From positions 87,224,464-87,288,463 of the forward strand of contig NC_072796.1 in NCBI RefSeq assembly GCF_028583425.1: a stretch of 64,000 nt of DNA. Reading direction: 5' to 3'. This document shows positions 23,046-36,401 of the stretch, piece by piece. The DNA is from Eublepharis macularius (lineage: Eukaryota > Chordata > Lepidosauria > Squamata > Eublepharidae). Under the pieces are notes generated by a model that searched no databases, was not told where the DNA came from, and saw only the letters and a list, made by a program, of their open reading frames with translations. The first letter of the stretch is position 1; every line of letters starts with the position of its first letter. Both the position numbers and the translations under genes were made by a program.

Positions 23046-24560
23046 ATTTTGACAAAGCTATTCCAAAAGCCTAGTTGTGAAGGAGAGAGAATGTTTCATC
23101 TGTCCTCTATATGTAAAATTATGTAACTTTTAACAGTGATAATGGGTTATCACTCTATGTTAATGCCCAAATGGTGCATAGACCTCGTGTTTTTTTTTCT
23201 ATTCCATCATTTCTGGTCAGAACACAATGAATCAGCTAGACCACAGATGCCAACATACATCTGATGAGGCAAGTGATGAGCGCAAAACAGCAGGACAAAG
23301 TAGGGGATGGGCCATCTGACAGTTTCATTGGTTTGCAGCAATCTATGATCTTGAGCAGCTAGTCGAGAAGATGTTGACAAACAACTTCATTTAATACGGT
23401 CCACATGAAGATATTCTAGTCCATACCCACAATTAGTATTTAAGTATCTCTGTATACATCAAGGTTAAAAATGCAAGCACAATATTTTGAACTGTCAGTT
23501 TTCAATAGTAGTACAGTAATTATAAATTCTATTTCTATAAACAATCTTTCAGTCTAATACATCGTGCTGTTTACATGATTAGTTAGTAGAAATAAAGATA
23601 CTGAGCAAGGTCTGGTGATTCTTGCTTGATGCTCCACAGAAGACCACTAAATTTCAGTCAATGGCAATGTTCCTGTTAGATTCGTTATATAAATTTCTGA
23701 ACTTTAGAACCAAAGAGTTCACTGCTTTTAATCTCAATGAAGGGTTTTATCCATTTGATAGATCCTGTAAGCAACCAGCAGGAATGCACGCATAATTAAG
23801 CATTGTCCTGCAAACTCCAGTGCAAGAGCAAGGCTTTGTGTAAGGCCATTTCCCAATATTACTATTTTGCACATCACATCATTTGGCAGTCATACATAAA
23901 TACTTATGTATGTAAAGTTATGTAAAGTTAAAAAGCTTTAATTGTATGAGCAAAAAAAAAAATAGACCCATTAGAAATAAAACAATTTGGATTGCAAAGT
24001 TCATGGTGGCAATTGTGTTTTCTTTTAGCACAGAATACCATAACATGTTTTCAACTAAGGTAATATTTTCAAATAAGCACCTCTGAGGAAAATTCCCATC
24101 ACTTTTGTGACAAGTACCATTTTAAATTTTGTACATAATCTGGCTTTAGGGAGGACACATTTCTTCATACACATCCTGTGAATGGTTTGTGCAATGCTTT
24201 GCATCAGTGGAAGGGATAGTTTGGATGTGATGAACGTGTTCAAAGCAGTTTACAAAGTAAGCCCCCTCCCCCCATCAAACATCCAACAATCCACAAAGCA
24301 GCATAAAAACACTATGCAAACTCCATCCAGTCCCACACAATTAAAATTATAACCTTCAAAAATGAACATCTTGGGAGAATTAGAAGCTGTTAATGTGGCA
24401 ATGGAAAGTACATGAGAACTGTGGCATCATCACTGAAAAGGCCATACATCAACACCCAAAGATTTTATTCATCCATAATCCAAACAGAATATGTTAAAAG
24501 CAAAGCCATGGCAGGTCAGATATGGGAAGAGGTATATGGAAAACATGGAAGCTGTAACTC
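23046..24560. other. No gene recognised
   Basis: AT-rich; an A run at 23951-23962 and a C run near 24267. Nothing else supported. Confidence 0.55.
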
Positions 24561-24580
24561 TTCAGGAACTGTCATGTTGT

Positions 24581-26575
<1,995 letters not shown>

Positions 26576-26579
26576 TGAT

Positions 26580-27024
26580 GTTTACCATTTGCATAATGCT
26601 CTGCCATTTGTATACCTCACTACACATGGTCAGATAGGTCACTATTTCCTACATTTACAGATGAGGAAGCTGAAGGAGTGACTTGCCAATGGCAGCATAA
26701 AAGATGAGGAGAGTAATTCTGCATTTGAAGGTCCAGAAAGGATATGAACCTGGTTTTCTTTGTTATGAAAATGTATATCTTGCCTCTGTCAAAGTAGCCA
26801 AGAAACATAAAATACAATCAAAAACATAAAACATAATAATAAAAAACAAAAATAGCTACAAACACATTCTACAAGTTGCAAAATGCAACCTCTGAGTTAT
26901 CTTCAAGGACAGCCACAGGAAAACCATATTGCAGTTATTCAACCTGGATATTACAGAAACATGGATCAGCATGCTTGGTAGCAGAGTCCAAGAGGGAGGA
27001 AAGTTTTCTAAGTACATACAGATG
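26580..27024. other. No gene recognised
   Basis: AT-rich flank of the RPS11 retrocopy; no feature seen. Confidence 0.55.
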
Positions 27025-27245
27025 GTATTTATTTTAATTATTTAGATGTTTATGTCCTGTTTTTCTCCCTAAAGGGGATCCAAAACAGCCTATGACATCA
27101 ATTTCCTCACCATTTACTCCTACAACAGCCCTGCAAAGTAGGTTAGACTGCAAGCCTGTGACTTGCCCCAGGTCACCCAGTGGGCTTCCATGGCAGAGTG
27201 TGGATTTGAACCTGGGTCTCCTAGTTCCCAGTCCAACATTCTGGC
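27025..27245 (-). repeat. SINE fragment, tRNA-derived type
   Basis: Reverse orientation with caggtcacccagtgggcttc and a box B complement within gatttgaacctgggtctcc. The left end resembles the tail shared by fragments near 16210-16330 and 20750-20830. Confidence 0.7.
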
Positions 27246-28270
27246 CTTTTTTGCACAGGTGTGCAGGCAGAACATTTGAAAGAAAACCTTTGAAAAGCCA
27301 CATTGAAATCTGAAGGGATAGTTAAACATCCAGAATTTGAAAGAAAACTCAAAGAGGTATCAGGCCAAAAGTGACAATAATCACCCATGCAAAAAAGGCC
27401 TCTAACTACTACACTACTTTTTAAAAGCAAGGATTAGAAGCACTGATAAGTTCTTTAGCTGATCTGATATGGTCAATTTGACCCCATTAAGAATCAATGG
27501 ACTTTCTCCTCAAGAACAGTTGCCTTCCCATGTGATGCCTTAAAACTGGAAAATGGCCTGTATCCATCTTTAAACCAGGCTTTCTGCCTGTTTAGTTACA
27601 GGCACCAGAGAATTGTATGCAGATGTGCTCATCTAGCTATGTAGAACTTTCAGATTGTCCTAGGTCAGAGTAACGCCCCTCCCCACCTTCTTGGTTTATT
27701 TAGATTCCTCTTCTCTGTCTTGTGGCTCCAAGAGCTAACTGCTGTCTGACTCCCATCTCTTCAGCAAACAACTTTCAAAGGGAACCATGTCTAGATCTGG
27801 AAAACAGTGATACTGCAAAGGGCAGAATGGAGTTTCCCCAACTCCAATCAACCAGGGAATGGCCCAAACTTCAATGATGGAGATCAATATAATCCTGTTG
27901 TTCAGATGTAAGTTAAGGTAGGATCAAAAGGATGAACTTTGGAACCTATTACTTGTGCCAAAACTCATCCCTAGAACATGCAAACTTCTAACAGTACTTC
28001 TGAGCATCCACAGAGTGCTTTCCCCTCCTCTCTTTTTTGATCAAATATGATCGAATTACTAATCGGGAGTTGTGCAGAATTGTGGTGGTGGTGGGAAACC
28101 TGTTGGTCTTACTTTACCCAGTGGTCTCTTTCCTGCAACATCTAGATCTAAACCTAGGTCTAAATTTCTAAGTTTTTCCAAAACTGACTGAATAAAACAG
28201 AATTTCAGTTTCTTCTTCTGTGGTACCATGTAGCCACTAAACTCAGGCAGGGATCCCATTGGAACGAACA

Positions 28271-28342
28271 ATGCAAAGCTACTCCAGTCTAAACCCATAG
28301 ATTTCAATGGATTTAGGCCGGAATAATTTTGCCTCGGATTGC
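28271..28342. repeat. Palindromic MITE copy (type 1)
   Basis: Inverted halves actccagtctaaaccca / atttaggccggaat around tttcaatgg. Same family as 32846-32919 and 41792-41868. Confidence 0.65.
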
Positions 28343-29230
28343 CCCATTAGGCACTCAAGAGAGAATCTGTCTGTGAGGACACTTGACGGCTTGCAAACCA
28401 GCCAAGGCTAAGCACTTTCAAGAGCCCTTGCTTCCAATGAAGAGTCAGAGAGCTAAGGCCCAGGCATTGGAAATACAGCCTGCTACGGCTGGATCCTGCC
28501 CCTGTCTTTTATTTCGCTGGGAAGTGTAATCCGGTGCCTACTTACTCTAGTGTAAGCCCCATTAAATACGGAGTACTGTAATCCTCACCTCGTTTTGGTC
28601 CTATTTAAATCTCCGACTGCAATTCGTGATCCGTACAAGGTTTAGTTTTCAGTCCCATAGAAAGGGATGGCTTTATTAGCCCGGCGCGCCTCAGCGCTTT
28701 TGCTTCCCTTCCTATGAATCAAACCAGCCCCAGGAACAGGGAAGGAGATGGCACAGGTAGGCGTAGCCTTCGGGGACTGTTCCAAGACGGTGTTTTTAAA
28801 GGGCAAAAAAAAAAAATCCAACCAAATAGGTGAAAATGGTTTATCTTAGCTTCTTGGCTCCAAAGTTGTATGTCCTATTAATACACGCCAGGCAGCAATT
28901 TATTAACAATGGAATTAATCACAAAGTCAAACCTGCCAATCAGACATTTGGGAGAACTTCGTTTTTAGCCTAGAGATGGTGGAAGGTGAGTGAGTGAAAA
29001 TCCGATGTCGCTGAAGGGAGACTTCGGGCAAAATCATGACTATCCAAGAGCCAGTGCTGGGGTGGAAGAAGGAAAGCTGCTTTCAGGTCCACACCGGGGT
29101 TTATTCCTGTGGCGTCTCTTCCCTGCTGCGTTCTCATCCCACAAGCCCCGGGCATGGCCCAACTTCAGGTCTATGGAAACGGTTGCAATAAACGGAACGC
29201 AGGTAATATTCAGCCAAAGAGACACGTTTA

Positions 29231-29289
29231 AGGCTGCAATCCGACTTGGAAGTAAACGCCAGTGGGATTTATTCCGACTGTGATCGCAG
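29231..29289. repeat. Palindromic MITE copy (type 2, partial)
   Basis: Words ggctgcaatccgacttggaa, gtaaacgccagtgggattta and tgatcgcag recall the consensus caatcc...agtaagtcccattg. Confidence 0.5.
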
Positions 29290-30112
29290 TTGCTTCATGA
29301 ACTTGGTGGAACTTGGCTTTAACCAGGCGCTTCTCTTTTCTTGGATCGTGCCTCGGCAACCCGCTTCACTACGCAACTCAAACAAGAAATTAAACGGATT
29401 AGTTGATTGATTCTAAAGACTCGGAAGCCATTGATTTTAATCAAATTTACCTCCAAGCCAGGGTATGTCAAAGTCTGAGGCCCGAAATGAGTTCAAATCC
29501 TCTTTCGAAACTACGGGGCAGTTGCACTGAGGCATGACACACAAAAAGGGGACGTATAGGAAGGAAGACATGCAACACGACAAAAGACCTAGCCGTCAGT
29601 GAACCCGCGTTGCATTCCAATAAGTTCTCTCTCGGTGGCGGAGTGCCCCGGGAAAGGTTGCCGTTCTTTTCGCCCTGAATCCAGCTTATTAGGCAGTCAA
29701 AATACTGTTGTTGTTGTTGTTTTTTAATTGTGATAAACTTTTATCCCAATGAAGGTTGCACTCCTCCGCTCCCATTGGAGATGGCTGAATAAAAATATCC
29801 CCGTGTGACTTTTGCATTTTAAAAACTGATGAACTCCATCCAAGAGCTTCCAGGCTGCGCCAGCAACTCGTCCAAGGAGAGCAGCCCTTGCCCTAAATTC
29901 CGGCGAAGGGACGGGCGCGTCCGGCAGTGCCCTGCTTTGACCAGGCTCAGGGGCCCTGCTTCTGGCTCTCAGGATGGAAAGAGTCGCAGGTAGCACTGCT
30001 GGCCCCAAGCAAAATCAACACCAGAAGCCAACAAATGCCCTTCCTGGGGCTATGGCCAAACAGTTCGTGTCATTTTAGTTGGCCTAATAAAAGGTATGGT
30101 GTACCTTCTATC

Positions 30113-30225
30113 CTTCGCTATAGATCCAGAGGAGTTAGCCGTGTTAGTCTGTAGTAGCAAAATCAAAAAGAGTCCAGTAGCACCTTTAAGACTAACCTTT
30201 AAGACTTTAAGACTAACCAATTTTA
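30113..30225 (-). repeat. Dispersed repeat, 'TACTGGACTC' family
   Basis: Minus-strand copy: ttagccgtgttagtctgtag and agagtccagtagcaccttta, followed by a local duplication of ctttaagactaacc. Confidence 0.75.
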
Positions 30226-30250
30226 TTAACCAATTTATCCTTCGCTATGG

Positions 30251-30335
30251 GAGCAATCCTAAACAGGTCTACTCAGAAATGCTTCACTTTATTCAATGAG
30301 GCTTACTCTCAGGGAAAGGTTCTTAGGAATGCACC
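30251..30335. repeat. Palindromic MITE copy (type 2)
   Basis: gagcaatcctaaacaggtct then tattcaatgaggcttactct and tcttaggaatgcac: inverted halves around ttcaatg. Confidence 0.65.
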
Positions 30336-31252
30336 CTATGTTTGTCCAACGGGCTCACGGAGGTGTCCACAGAGCTCTGGCCTATCGACTTGCCCCACAA
30401 CGGCCCCGCCAGGTAGGCAGGATAGCAACTACGCCTACTCCGTTGCATCGTGCTTCCTCTTCTTTGCAGATGGGCCAGCACTGTCTTTATTGCTTGTTCT
30501 TCCTTACAACAAGCCTGTGCTCTAGGTCAGCTTTTATGTCTATTTTACAGAGGGGAAACTGAGTGGCGGGACTTTGGTCCCAATTTCCCGTTTTCCGGCC
30601 TGGCATCTCCGGTCAGTGACCAAGAGGAGATTTCGCTTCGCTTTAGCTGCGCGCTCCAAGGGAGTGTGTAAAGGAGTAAGGAATATTGTTAGATTGCGAT
30701 CCTCACGTCGCTTTCTTCTGGGCCGATTTTTTTCCCGCCCTGTACATTCCTAGGGTTTGGAGAACACAAATGCTTAAACTGTATGCGCGTCTGTGTACAA
30801 TCCACCCCCCCCTCCCTCTTGCTTTCTTGAGAACCAGCGCGGCTCGCAGGAAGCTCTCCGGATGTTTGCTGCTTTTCATGTGGCTTTTGTGGCCGCCTCT
30901 GATAACGCTGCCAGACCCACATCCATCCACCGCCAAGCGTGGAAAAGGGTTTCCAATGGAAAGGCGTCTCCTTCTGAGCTCCTCCGCTACGGGCGAGTTG
31001 AAAAGGTCACCGGGTCCCTGACGCGGGCCGCTGCAGTTTGACGCGGGACTCGCCCTGGACTCCCGGAGATGGGCTCCGCCGAGGGGGTTGGGGAGGGAGC
31101 CTGGCCGTTGAACGCCGGAGGCTGCTGCGGGAGGGAAAACCGACGCACTTCGGGTTATCTGGCTTTGCGGTATCGGTTGCCAGGCGCTCACGATCCAAGG
31201 CAGATTTAAATCTTACTGATTTTAATGGGAGGATAAAGGGCACACGTAAGGT

Positions 31253-31326
31253 AACAATCTTATATGCATTTAGCTGGGAGTAAAACCCGTGGAGTTCAAT
31301 GAGACCTACTTCTGAGTAAACAGACG
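31253..31326. repeat. Palindromic MITE copy (type 2)
   Basis: acaatcttatatgcatttag then gagttcaatgagacctactt and ctgagtaaacag, centred on ttcaatg. Confidence 0.65.
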
Positions 31327-32845
31327 TGGGACCTCTGAAATGTGAAGCTATTTTCTTGGTCGATCCCGCCCTTCCCAAATTATTTGTAAAAGCCTATTTG
31401 AATTAAGCGGAATCTATGGCCACAAGGGTTTCAGTATTGGAGCTCCCTGTGCCAGCTGGTATCATTGGATGCTGGTTTTGTGATCTGGGGATCTCTGCGT
31501 GCAATACCTTTGTACATCCCCCTAAACCGAAAAGGCCATGCTTTGCCAAGACCCTGCTTTAGATGTTAGCTAGCAGACTTTTAAAAAAAAAGTTTCTGGG
31601 CCAGGGTTCAAAACACACCTTTCTCTCCTTTCATCCCAGACCAGTGATCTGTAGAAAATGCTTACGGAGCACCGAATGGCTGACAGGTGAAGGAGGTTTG
31701 TTTTATTCCTGAGTTCCAACCCCCTCCCCCATGCCTTGGTTTCCCCTTCAACAAGGGCCACAGAACCCCCCTCGCAGGACCGCCCAGGCCACCAGGATTT
31801 CCTTCTAGGATCAGCGGTGAACCTTATCGTGATTCGCCTCCTTCCCACCTACCAACCCAAGCGGCAGGTGTTGTCTGTATACTTGCTAAAAGCGAGATAA
31901 AGGGCAGGTCTGAAATCGAACTGGAAAGGGGTGGTTGGGGTCACAGGCCAGTCCAAGCGAAAGTCCTTCCTTTCAGACTGTAGCAGCCTGAAGCCCAGCG
32001 ACCTCAGAGGACTCCCAACAAAAATCCTTATACCCGCTCCAGGGGTGGTGGACGCAGCCGTCCCGGGCACCCTAGAGGATGCGGGTAAGCACCACAGCGA
32101 AGCAATCTGTTTCCTCCGGAGTTTTTTTCTGTCACATCTGCACCAGGGGCAAAGATGCTGCTGAAGATAGCAGGACACTTTCCCTGATCTTATCGACAGG
32201 GTCGCATTAGAAAATGGTATAAATATTTTGACGGGAAGCCCGAAGACTTTTTCTTTCTGTTGACATAGTAAGGGAACGGCAGGCCCTCCCTTGCAGCGTA
32301 TTCATCCCACCGTTTATCATTTTAAAAATGATTTGGTAGCTGACACGGGGGAACCGAGAGCTGCTAGAAAAAGAAATGATTTTTAAAAATGCTCGAAGCA
32401 CCTCGACCATTGTTTAACCGCACAGGATCACAGGCAGCTTGATCCATAAATGAATCTCGCTGCAAAATAAAGTCAGGCAGTTTAGCTCCAAGCGCTCCAA
32501 TGTAACCAGTTGGAGGATCAGGGACAGTTTCTTGCACATTCTGATGCTACTTTTGAGTGTCGGAGCATTTAGAATCAGGTTAACGTCCAGCAAGTATTCA
32601 AAGAAGAAAATAAGCAATGTAAGCATTCTGTAAGAGTCACAATTTAGGAAACTAATTAAGGCAAAGTATTTCGTCTGAATTAAGGCAAAGAGAGTTGATC
32701 TCACTTTTTTGAATGGAAGTTATCAGTTGCAAGACATTAAATCCCCAAACCCAGCAGTACAGAAAGATAAGTTCCTCTGAAATAAATAGTACTAATTACG
32801 ACTGGTATTTTTACAGTGGAATCTTATGGGAGTTATCCCATATAC

Positions 32846-32919
32846 AATGCAAGCCTAAGAATTACTCCAATCTCCCATTAAAATCAAGGAGCCTAGATTG
32901 GAGTAACTCTTTTTAGGCA
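32846..32919. repeat. Palindromic MITE copy (type 1)
   Basis: aagcctaagaattactccaa / ttggagtaactctttttagg are inverted halves around attaaaatcaag. Confidence 0.75.
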
Positions 32920-32950
32920 CCGATAGTTGCAGGGAAATCAGTGGATTTAG

Positions 32951-33045
32951 AGAACATCCTGAACAGATCTACCCAGAATCCTATATACTCCTATATATTC
33001 AACAGGGTTTACTGTCAAGAAAATGTTCTTAAGATTATAGCGTTA
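32951..33045. repeat. Palindromic MITE copy (type 2)
   Basis: agaacatcctgaacagatct and acagggtttactgtcaagaa, then gttcttaagatt: halves of the same family, more diverged. Confidence 0.55.
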
Positions 33046-33080
33046 GACTGCAGCAATTCTGTATTAAGACGGCACTATTA

Positions 33081-33142
33081 GACTGCAATGCTATGTATGC
33101 CCAGTTACCTGGGATTAAGTTCCACTGAATAAAGTGAGACTG
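33081..33142. repeat. Palindromic MITE copy (type 2)
   Basis: gactgcaatgctatgtatgc, cctgggattaagttccactg and aataaagtgagac. Confidence 0.55.
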
Positions 33143-33700
33143 AATCATTTTATCGTGAAATATCAGAAACGATTTAAGATCTACTTAAGGAGAGTTCCAG
33201 CTGTAGTAGTAAGACCTTAACCTAGTTAAAGTGAAAACATATTAAATTATAAAGTCTATTAATTACAGCATCACATTGCAGAAGATCATATAAGCAGCAA
33301 AATCATTTTATTTCCTTGTAAAAAAAGCAATAATTATACAGTTTATATCAAATGGTACTATTTCTATGTATACTGAGTGCTGCTTACTTACATTCTAGGG
33401 CACAAAAATTGAAATGAATTATAGGGCAGTAGATATATGAAATCAGTATTTGAAAGGGGAAGCAGCTAGACACACTTCACTGGACAATGTAAAAATAGTT
33501 TTTCTTCCACCGGGTTTACTATGACACTTCCGGGATAGGAAACGCTCCCAGCAGACAGGAAACAGACAAAACAGGTCGAAGGTGCTTTATCCCCCCCCCC
33601 AGTGCCCATAAAAACAAAGTTCCTAAATAGGGTCCCACGGTTTTTTCTCTCCCTTCTGCCCCATACAGCGAACCCTCCTTTAGAATTTCTCGCTGGGAGC

Positions 33701-33760
33701 CTGATCAAACTTACTAGAAAGTAGATCCCATTGGTCTCAATGGAATTTACTTCCACGTAG
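33701..33760. repeat. Palindromic MITE copy, about 110 bp upstream of the SOX17 promoter motifs
   Basis: aaacttactagaaagtagat, cccattggtctcaatggaat and ttacttccacgtag: inverted halves around the centre. Confidence 0.6.
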
Positions 33761-33869
33761 CCTCAAGTCATGGAAAAATCCACTCATCCCCGGAAAGGTT
33801 GCCGCTGGCTGGCTCCTATACAGGTGAATTGCAGATGGAACTGGTCCTCTCCTTGCCCGCGGTGATTAT

Positions 33870-33945
33870 CGCAGGCCCCGCCCACGAAGCCCGATTGGCC
33901 GCTGTCCAGTTTAAACCGAGTCGCGCGGTGACAGCGCAGCTATTC
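33870..33945 (+). promoter_or_regulatory. Probable SOX17 core promoter
   Basis: A GC box (GGCCCCGCCC, 33875-33884), an inverted CCAAT box (ATTGG, 33894-33898) and a TATA-like TTTAAA (33910-33915) follow each other within 45 bp, about 165 bp before the SOX17 ATG. This spacing would put the transcription start near 33940 and leave a 5' UTR of about 135 bases. The motifs are seen directly; the start site is inferred from spacing. Confidence 0.6.
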
Positions 33946-34076
33946 AAGAGTTACCGTTGCCCGAGCCAAGCGCTGCAGGCGGCAAAGAAAAGCGCCGCGA
34001 GTTGCTAACAGGCGCCGCCGCCGGTCTACCTTTTGGCAGGGCGAGAAGCGGTCCGACCCGGCGGAGCGCAGTGGAC

Positions 34077-36027
34077 ATGAGCAGCCCCGATGCTGGATAC
34101 GCCAGCAGCGACGACCAGGCTCCGGGACCAGGCCCCTGTTCGCTCCCTCCGCTCATGATGCAGTGCCAGTGGGCAGAGTCGCTGAGCCCGCTGGCGGACG
34201 GCAAGGGCAAAGGCGAGGCTGCGCCCGATCCAGCGCAGCAGGGCGCCCCGGGCCGGGCCAAGGGCGAAGCCCGCATCCGCCGCCCCATGAACGCCTTCAT
34301 GGTGTGGGCCAAGGACGAGCGCAAGCGGCTGGCGCAGCAGAACCCGGACCTGCACAACGCTGAGCTGAGCAAGATGCTGGGTAAGTCAGTGTAGTGGCCG
34401 GGGATACGCTTCATTCCCACCTCTCCAATCCTGGTTGGGCAACACACAGAATGTGCCGCTGTTGTGGAAGACCCACCACTTGTCAGCCGCAGCTGCGGAC
34501 GGTGTTATCTTACGTTCTTTGAATGGGGGTGCCCCACTGCGGTCCCTGACTGGACCTGCCCCTTCGTAAACCCCTGGTCCCGGGGAGAATCAGGTGTTGC
34601 TATAGGGATTAGGAAGTTGTGATTTGAGAGGATTTGAATCCAGCGGCACCGTGGAGACCATCAAGATTTCCAGGGTGTCAGCCCTACAGCGTCCGAGCTT
34701 CAGACGCTAGGAGGAATTTAAACAGGGGCGGGGAAGGCCAGCTGCTGGGAAGCGGCGATGCCATAAGGCAAAGGGGGCTCTTATTCCTCTCTTTCTGAGG
34801 AAAGGTAGGAGAACTGCCCAGCGGCCAGGTAGCCCTCGTCGAAATAGCCTGGCTAAGCTGCCTCCTGGGCCAGTGAGACATCTTACAGGGGAGCTCTAGT
34901 GACTGGCTTTCTGTACGGTCTTTTGTATTCTCTTTTACTTGAGCGTCCCCTGTAAGATGTCTGGTATACAGAGACTCTCAGGCCCGCCAGCTAGAGGGGC
35001 CCTCTTCCCCGCGTTCCCCGAAGTGCGCAGTGGCCCTGACAGCGAGCCTGGAGCCCCGCTCGCCTACTCTTGAGCGGGCTCGGGTGGTCCGTCCCGTGCA
35101 AGACCGTCGCTCGCCCCCAGCCCGGCCGAGGCGGAGGACGGAGGTTCCCTTTCGGCGGCCGCTTAACCCCGCTTTCTCTCCCTCCTTCGCCCCGCAGGAC
35201 AGTCGTGGCGGGCGCTGTCGCTGGCAGAGAAGCGCCCCTTCGTGGACGAGGCGGAGCGGCTGCGCCTACAGCACATGCGCGACCACCCCAACTACAAGTA
35301 CCGGCCGCGGCGTAGGAAGCAGGTGAAGCGCCTCAAACGCGGCGACGGCAGCACGGCCGACGGAGGGGGCGGCTTCCTCCCGCCGCCGCAACACCCGCTA
35401 GGCCTGCCCGTCGAGCCTGGAGTCGGCGGCGGCTGCGACGGCCTGGGTCTGCCCTACCCCGAGCAGCAGTCCTTCGCCGGCGGGAGCTTCCACTACCGGG
35501 ACTGCGCGCCGCTCCCGCTGCCTGCGCTGGGGGCCCCCTTCGGAAGCTACAACCTGCCCACGCCGGAGCCCGACTCGCAGAGCGGCGCCTGCGCGGAACC
35601 CGCCTTCTTCCCGCCCCCGGAGGACGGCGGCTGCCTGCTGGGCCCCTACGGCTACCCCACGCCACCCAGCGCCGAGTACCCCTGCGGCAGCGCCCCCGCT
35701 GGCAGCACCGGCGCCGCCCTCTTTCGCAGCCGCTTCCCGCCGCCTCTGGCCGCCTTCCCGCCCTCCTCGCCAGCTCAGGATCCCGCGCAGCAGCAGCAGC
35801 CGCCTTGCAGACGCGGGGACGCCGCCGCCCTGGAGCACATCCCTCCACACGACGTGGAGCTGCTGGCCGACATGGACCGAGCCGAGTTCGAGCAGTACCT
35901 GCCCTTCGGCTGCCGGCCGGCGGAGCTGGGACTGGCCTACGCGGCCCACGAGGCGCCCGAGGGCAACCCCGCGGCCGCTTACTACTGCGCAGCCGCCGGC
36001 GGAGGCGGCGCCTACCCGGAGCTGTGA
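34077..36027 (+). CDS. SOX17: SOX17, SoxF-group HMG-box transcription factor (two coding exons)
   Basis: Two coding exons, 34077-34380 and 35198-36027, joined by a GTAAGT donor and a pyrimidine-rich CAG acceptor, give 377 residues. The start [10 protein letters not shown] matches SOX17 rather than SOX7 or SOX18, and the ATG has G at -3. The HMG box runs from about residue 66 to 137 ([20 protein letters not shown] onward) and ends in the basic stretch [10 protein letters not shown]. The intron falls after SKMLG inside the box, as is usual for SoxF genes. Glu121 in DEAERLR is the SoxF-type residue where SOX2 has Lys. The C-terminal motif DRAEFEQYL (about 328-336) corresponds to the beta-catenin-binding segment, and the tail AAYYC...YPEL echoes the human ending YYCNYPDV. 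The family product is a nuclear activator of endoderm and vascular endothelial genes. The protein is somewhat shorter than human SOX17 (414 residues, from memory), and its middle is rich in Pro, Gly and Ala. No frame problem is seen. Confidence 0.96.
34381..35197 (+). other. SOX17 intron 1 (inside the HMG box)
   Basis: The 817-bp intron has donor GTAAGT and a pyrimidine-rich acceptor ending CCCCGCAG. It interrupts the codon for Gly102. It holds a fragment of a dispersed repeat at about 34631-34680 and a 17-bp perfect inverted repeat (agacatcttacagggga, 34876-34892; complement at 34946-34962) around a 53-base loop. A SoxF intron at this point is family-typical. Confidence 0.92.
34631..34680 (-). 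repeat. Dispersed repeat fragment in the SOX17 intron
   Basis: gaatccagcggcaccgtgga and atcaagatttccagggtgt match the inverted half of the same family. Confidence 0.6.
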
Positions 36028-36401
36028 GGAGGCTTCTGCGGACCGCCGAGGGCTCCTTCGGTGCTATTTATTGTAATTTATTGACTGGCCGTCGGCAGAG
36101 GCCGCCGAGGACTTTTCCTGAAGGGGAGTGGAGCGGGGGCGGAGGGGCCTGCCTTCTGCAACTCCGCTGAAGGGGGGAAAAATCTCTCAGGTGTTCAGAG
36201 ACTGTCGATCTGCCCTCGACTGACAGCTTTGAAGCGCAGACAGTAGATCGACTCTTTTGAACCGCCTGCTTTTTATACAAATGTGTGTGGGGTGGGGTGG
36301 TAGGATGTAGAGAATGATTTTGGACTTAATGTTGTCAGTACCCCGGTAAAGTTTGACATGGAAGGAACTGGCCAATAAAACTCAGGTGATTATATAATAA
36401 A
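36028..36401 (+). other. SOX17 3' UTR with polyadenylation signals
   Basis: After the TGA, an AU-rich stretch (TATTTATTGTAATTTATTG, about 36066-36084) is followed by two AATAAA signals at 36374-36379 and 36396-36401. The expected cleavage point is 10-30 bases further on. A third AATAAA lies at 36558-36563. Which signal is used cannot be told from sequence alone. Confidence 0.7.

Larger units (their letters stand above)
27246..33854. other. SOX17 upstream flank, candidate regulatory DNA
   Basis: No exon recognised. CpG density is above the window average at about 28650-28760 and 30830-31160. Apart from palindromic MITE copies and one 'TACTGGACTC' repeat, large transposons are absent. Which parts are enhancers cannot be judged from one sequence. 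Confidence 0.5.
33855..36150. promoter_or_regulatory. CpG island covering SOX17
   Basis: GC content and CpG density rise sharply from the promoter through both exons and fall again in the 3' UTR. Exon 2 is the densest part. The intron (34381-35197) is less CpG-rich until its last 200 bases. Vertebrate developmental regulators commonly sit in such islands. The boundaries were judged by eye, not computed. Confidence 0.75.

Noticed and set aside
34077-36027. SOX7 or SOX18 instead of SOX17
   Set aside because: The N-terminus [10 protein letters not shown], the [14 protein letters not shown] stretch and the YYC...P tail fit SOX17 best.
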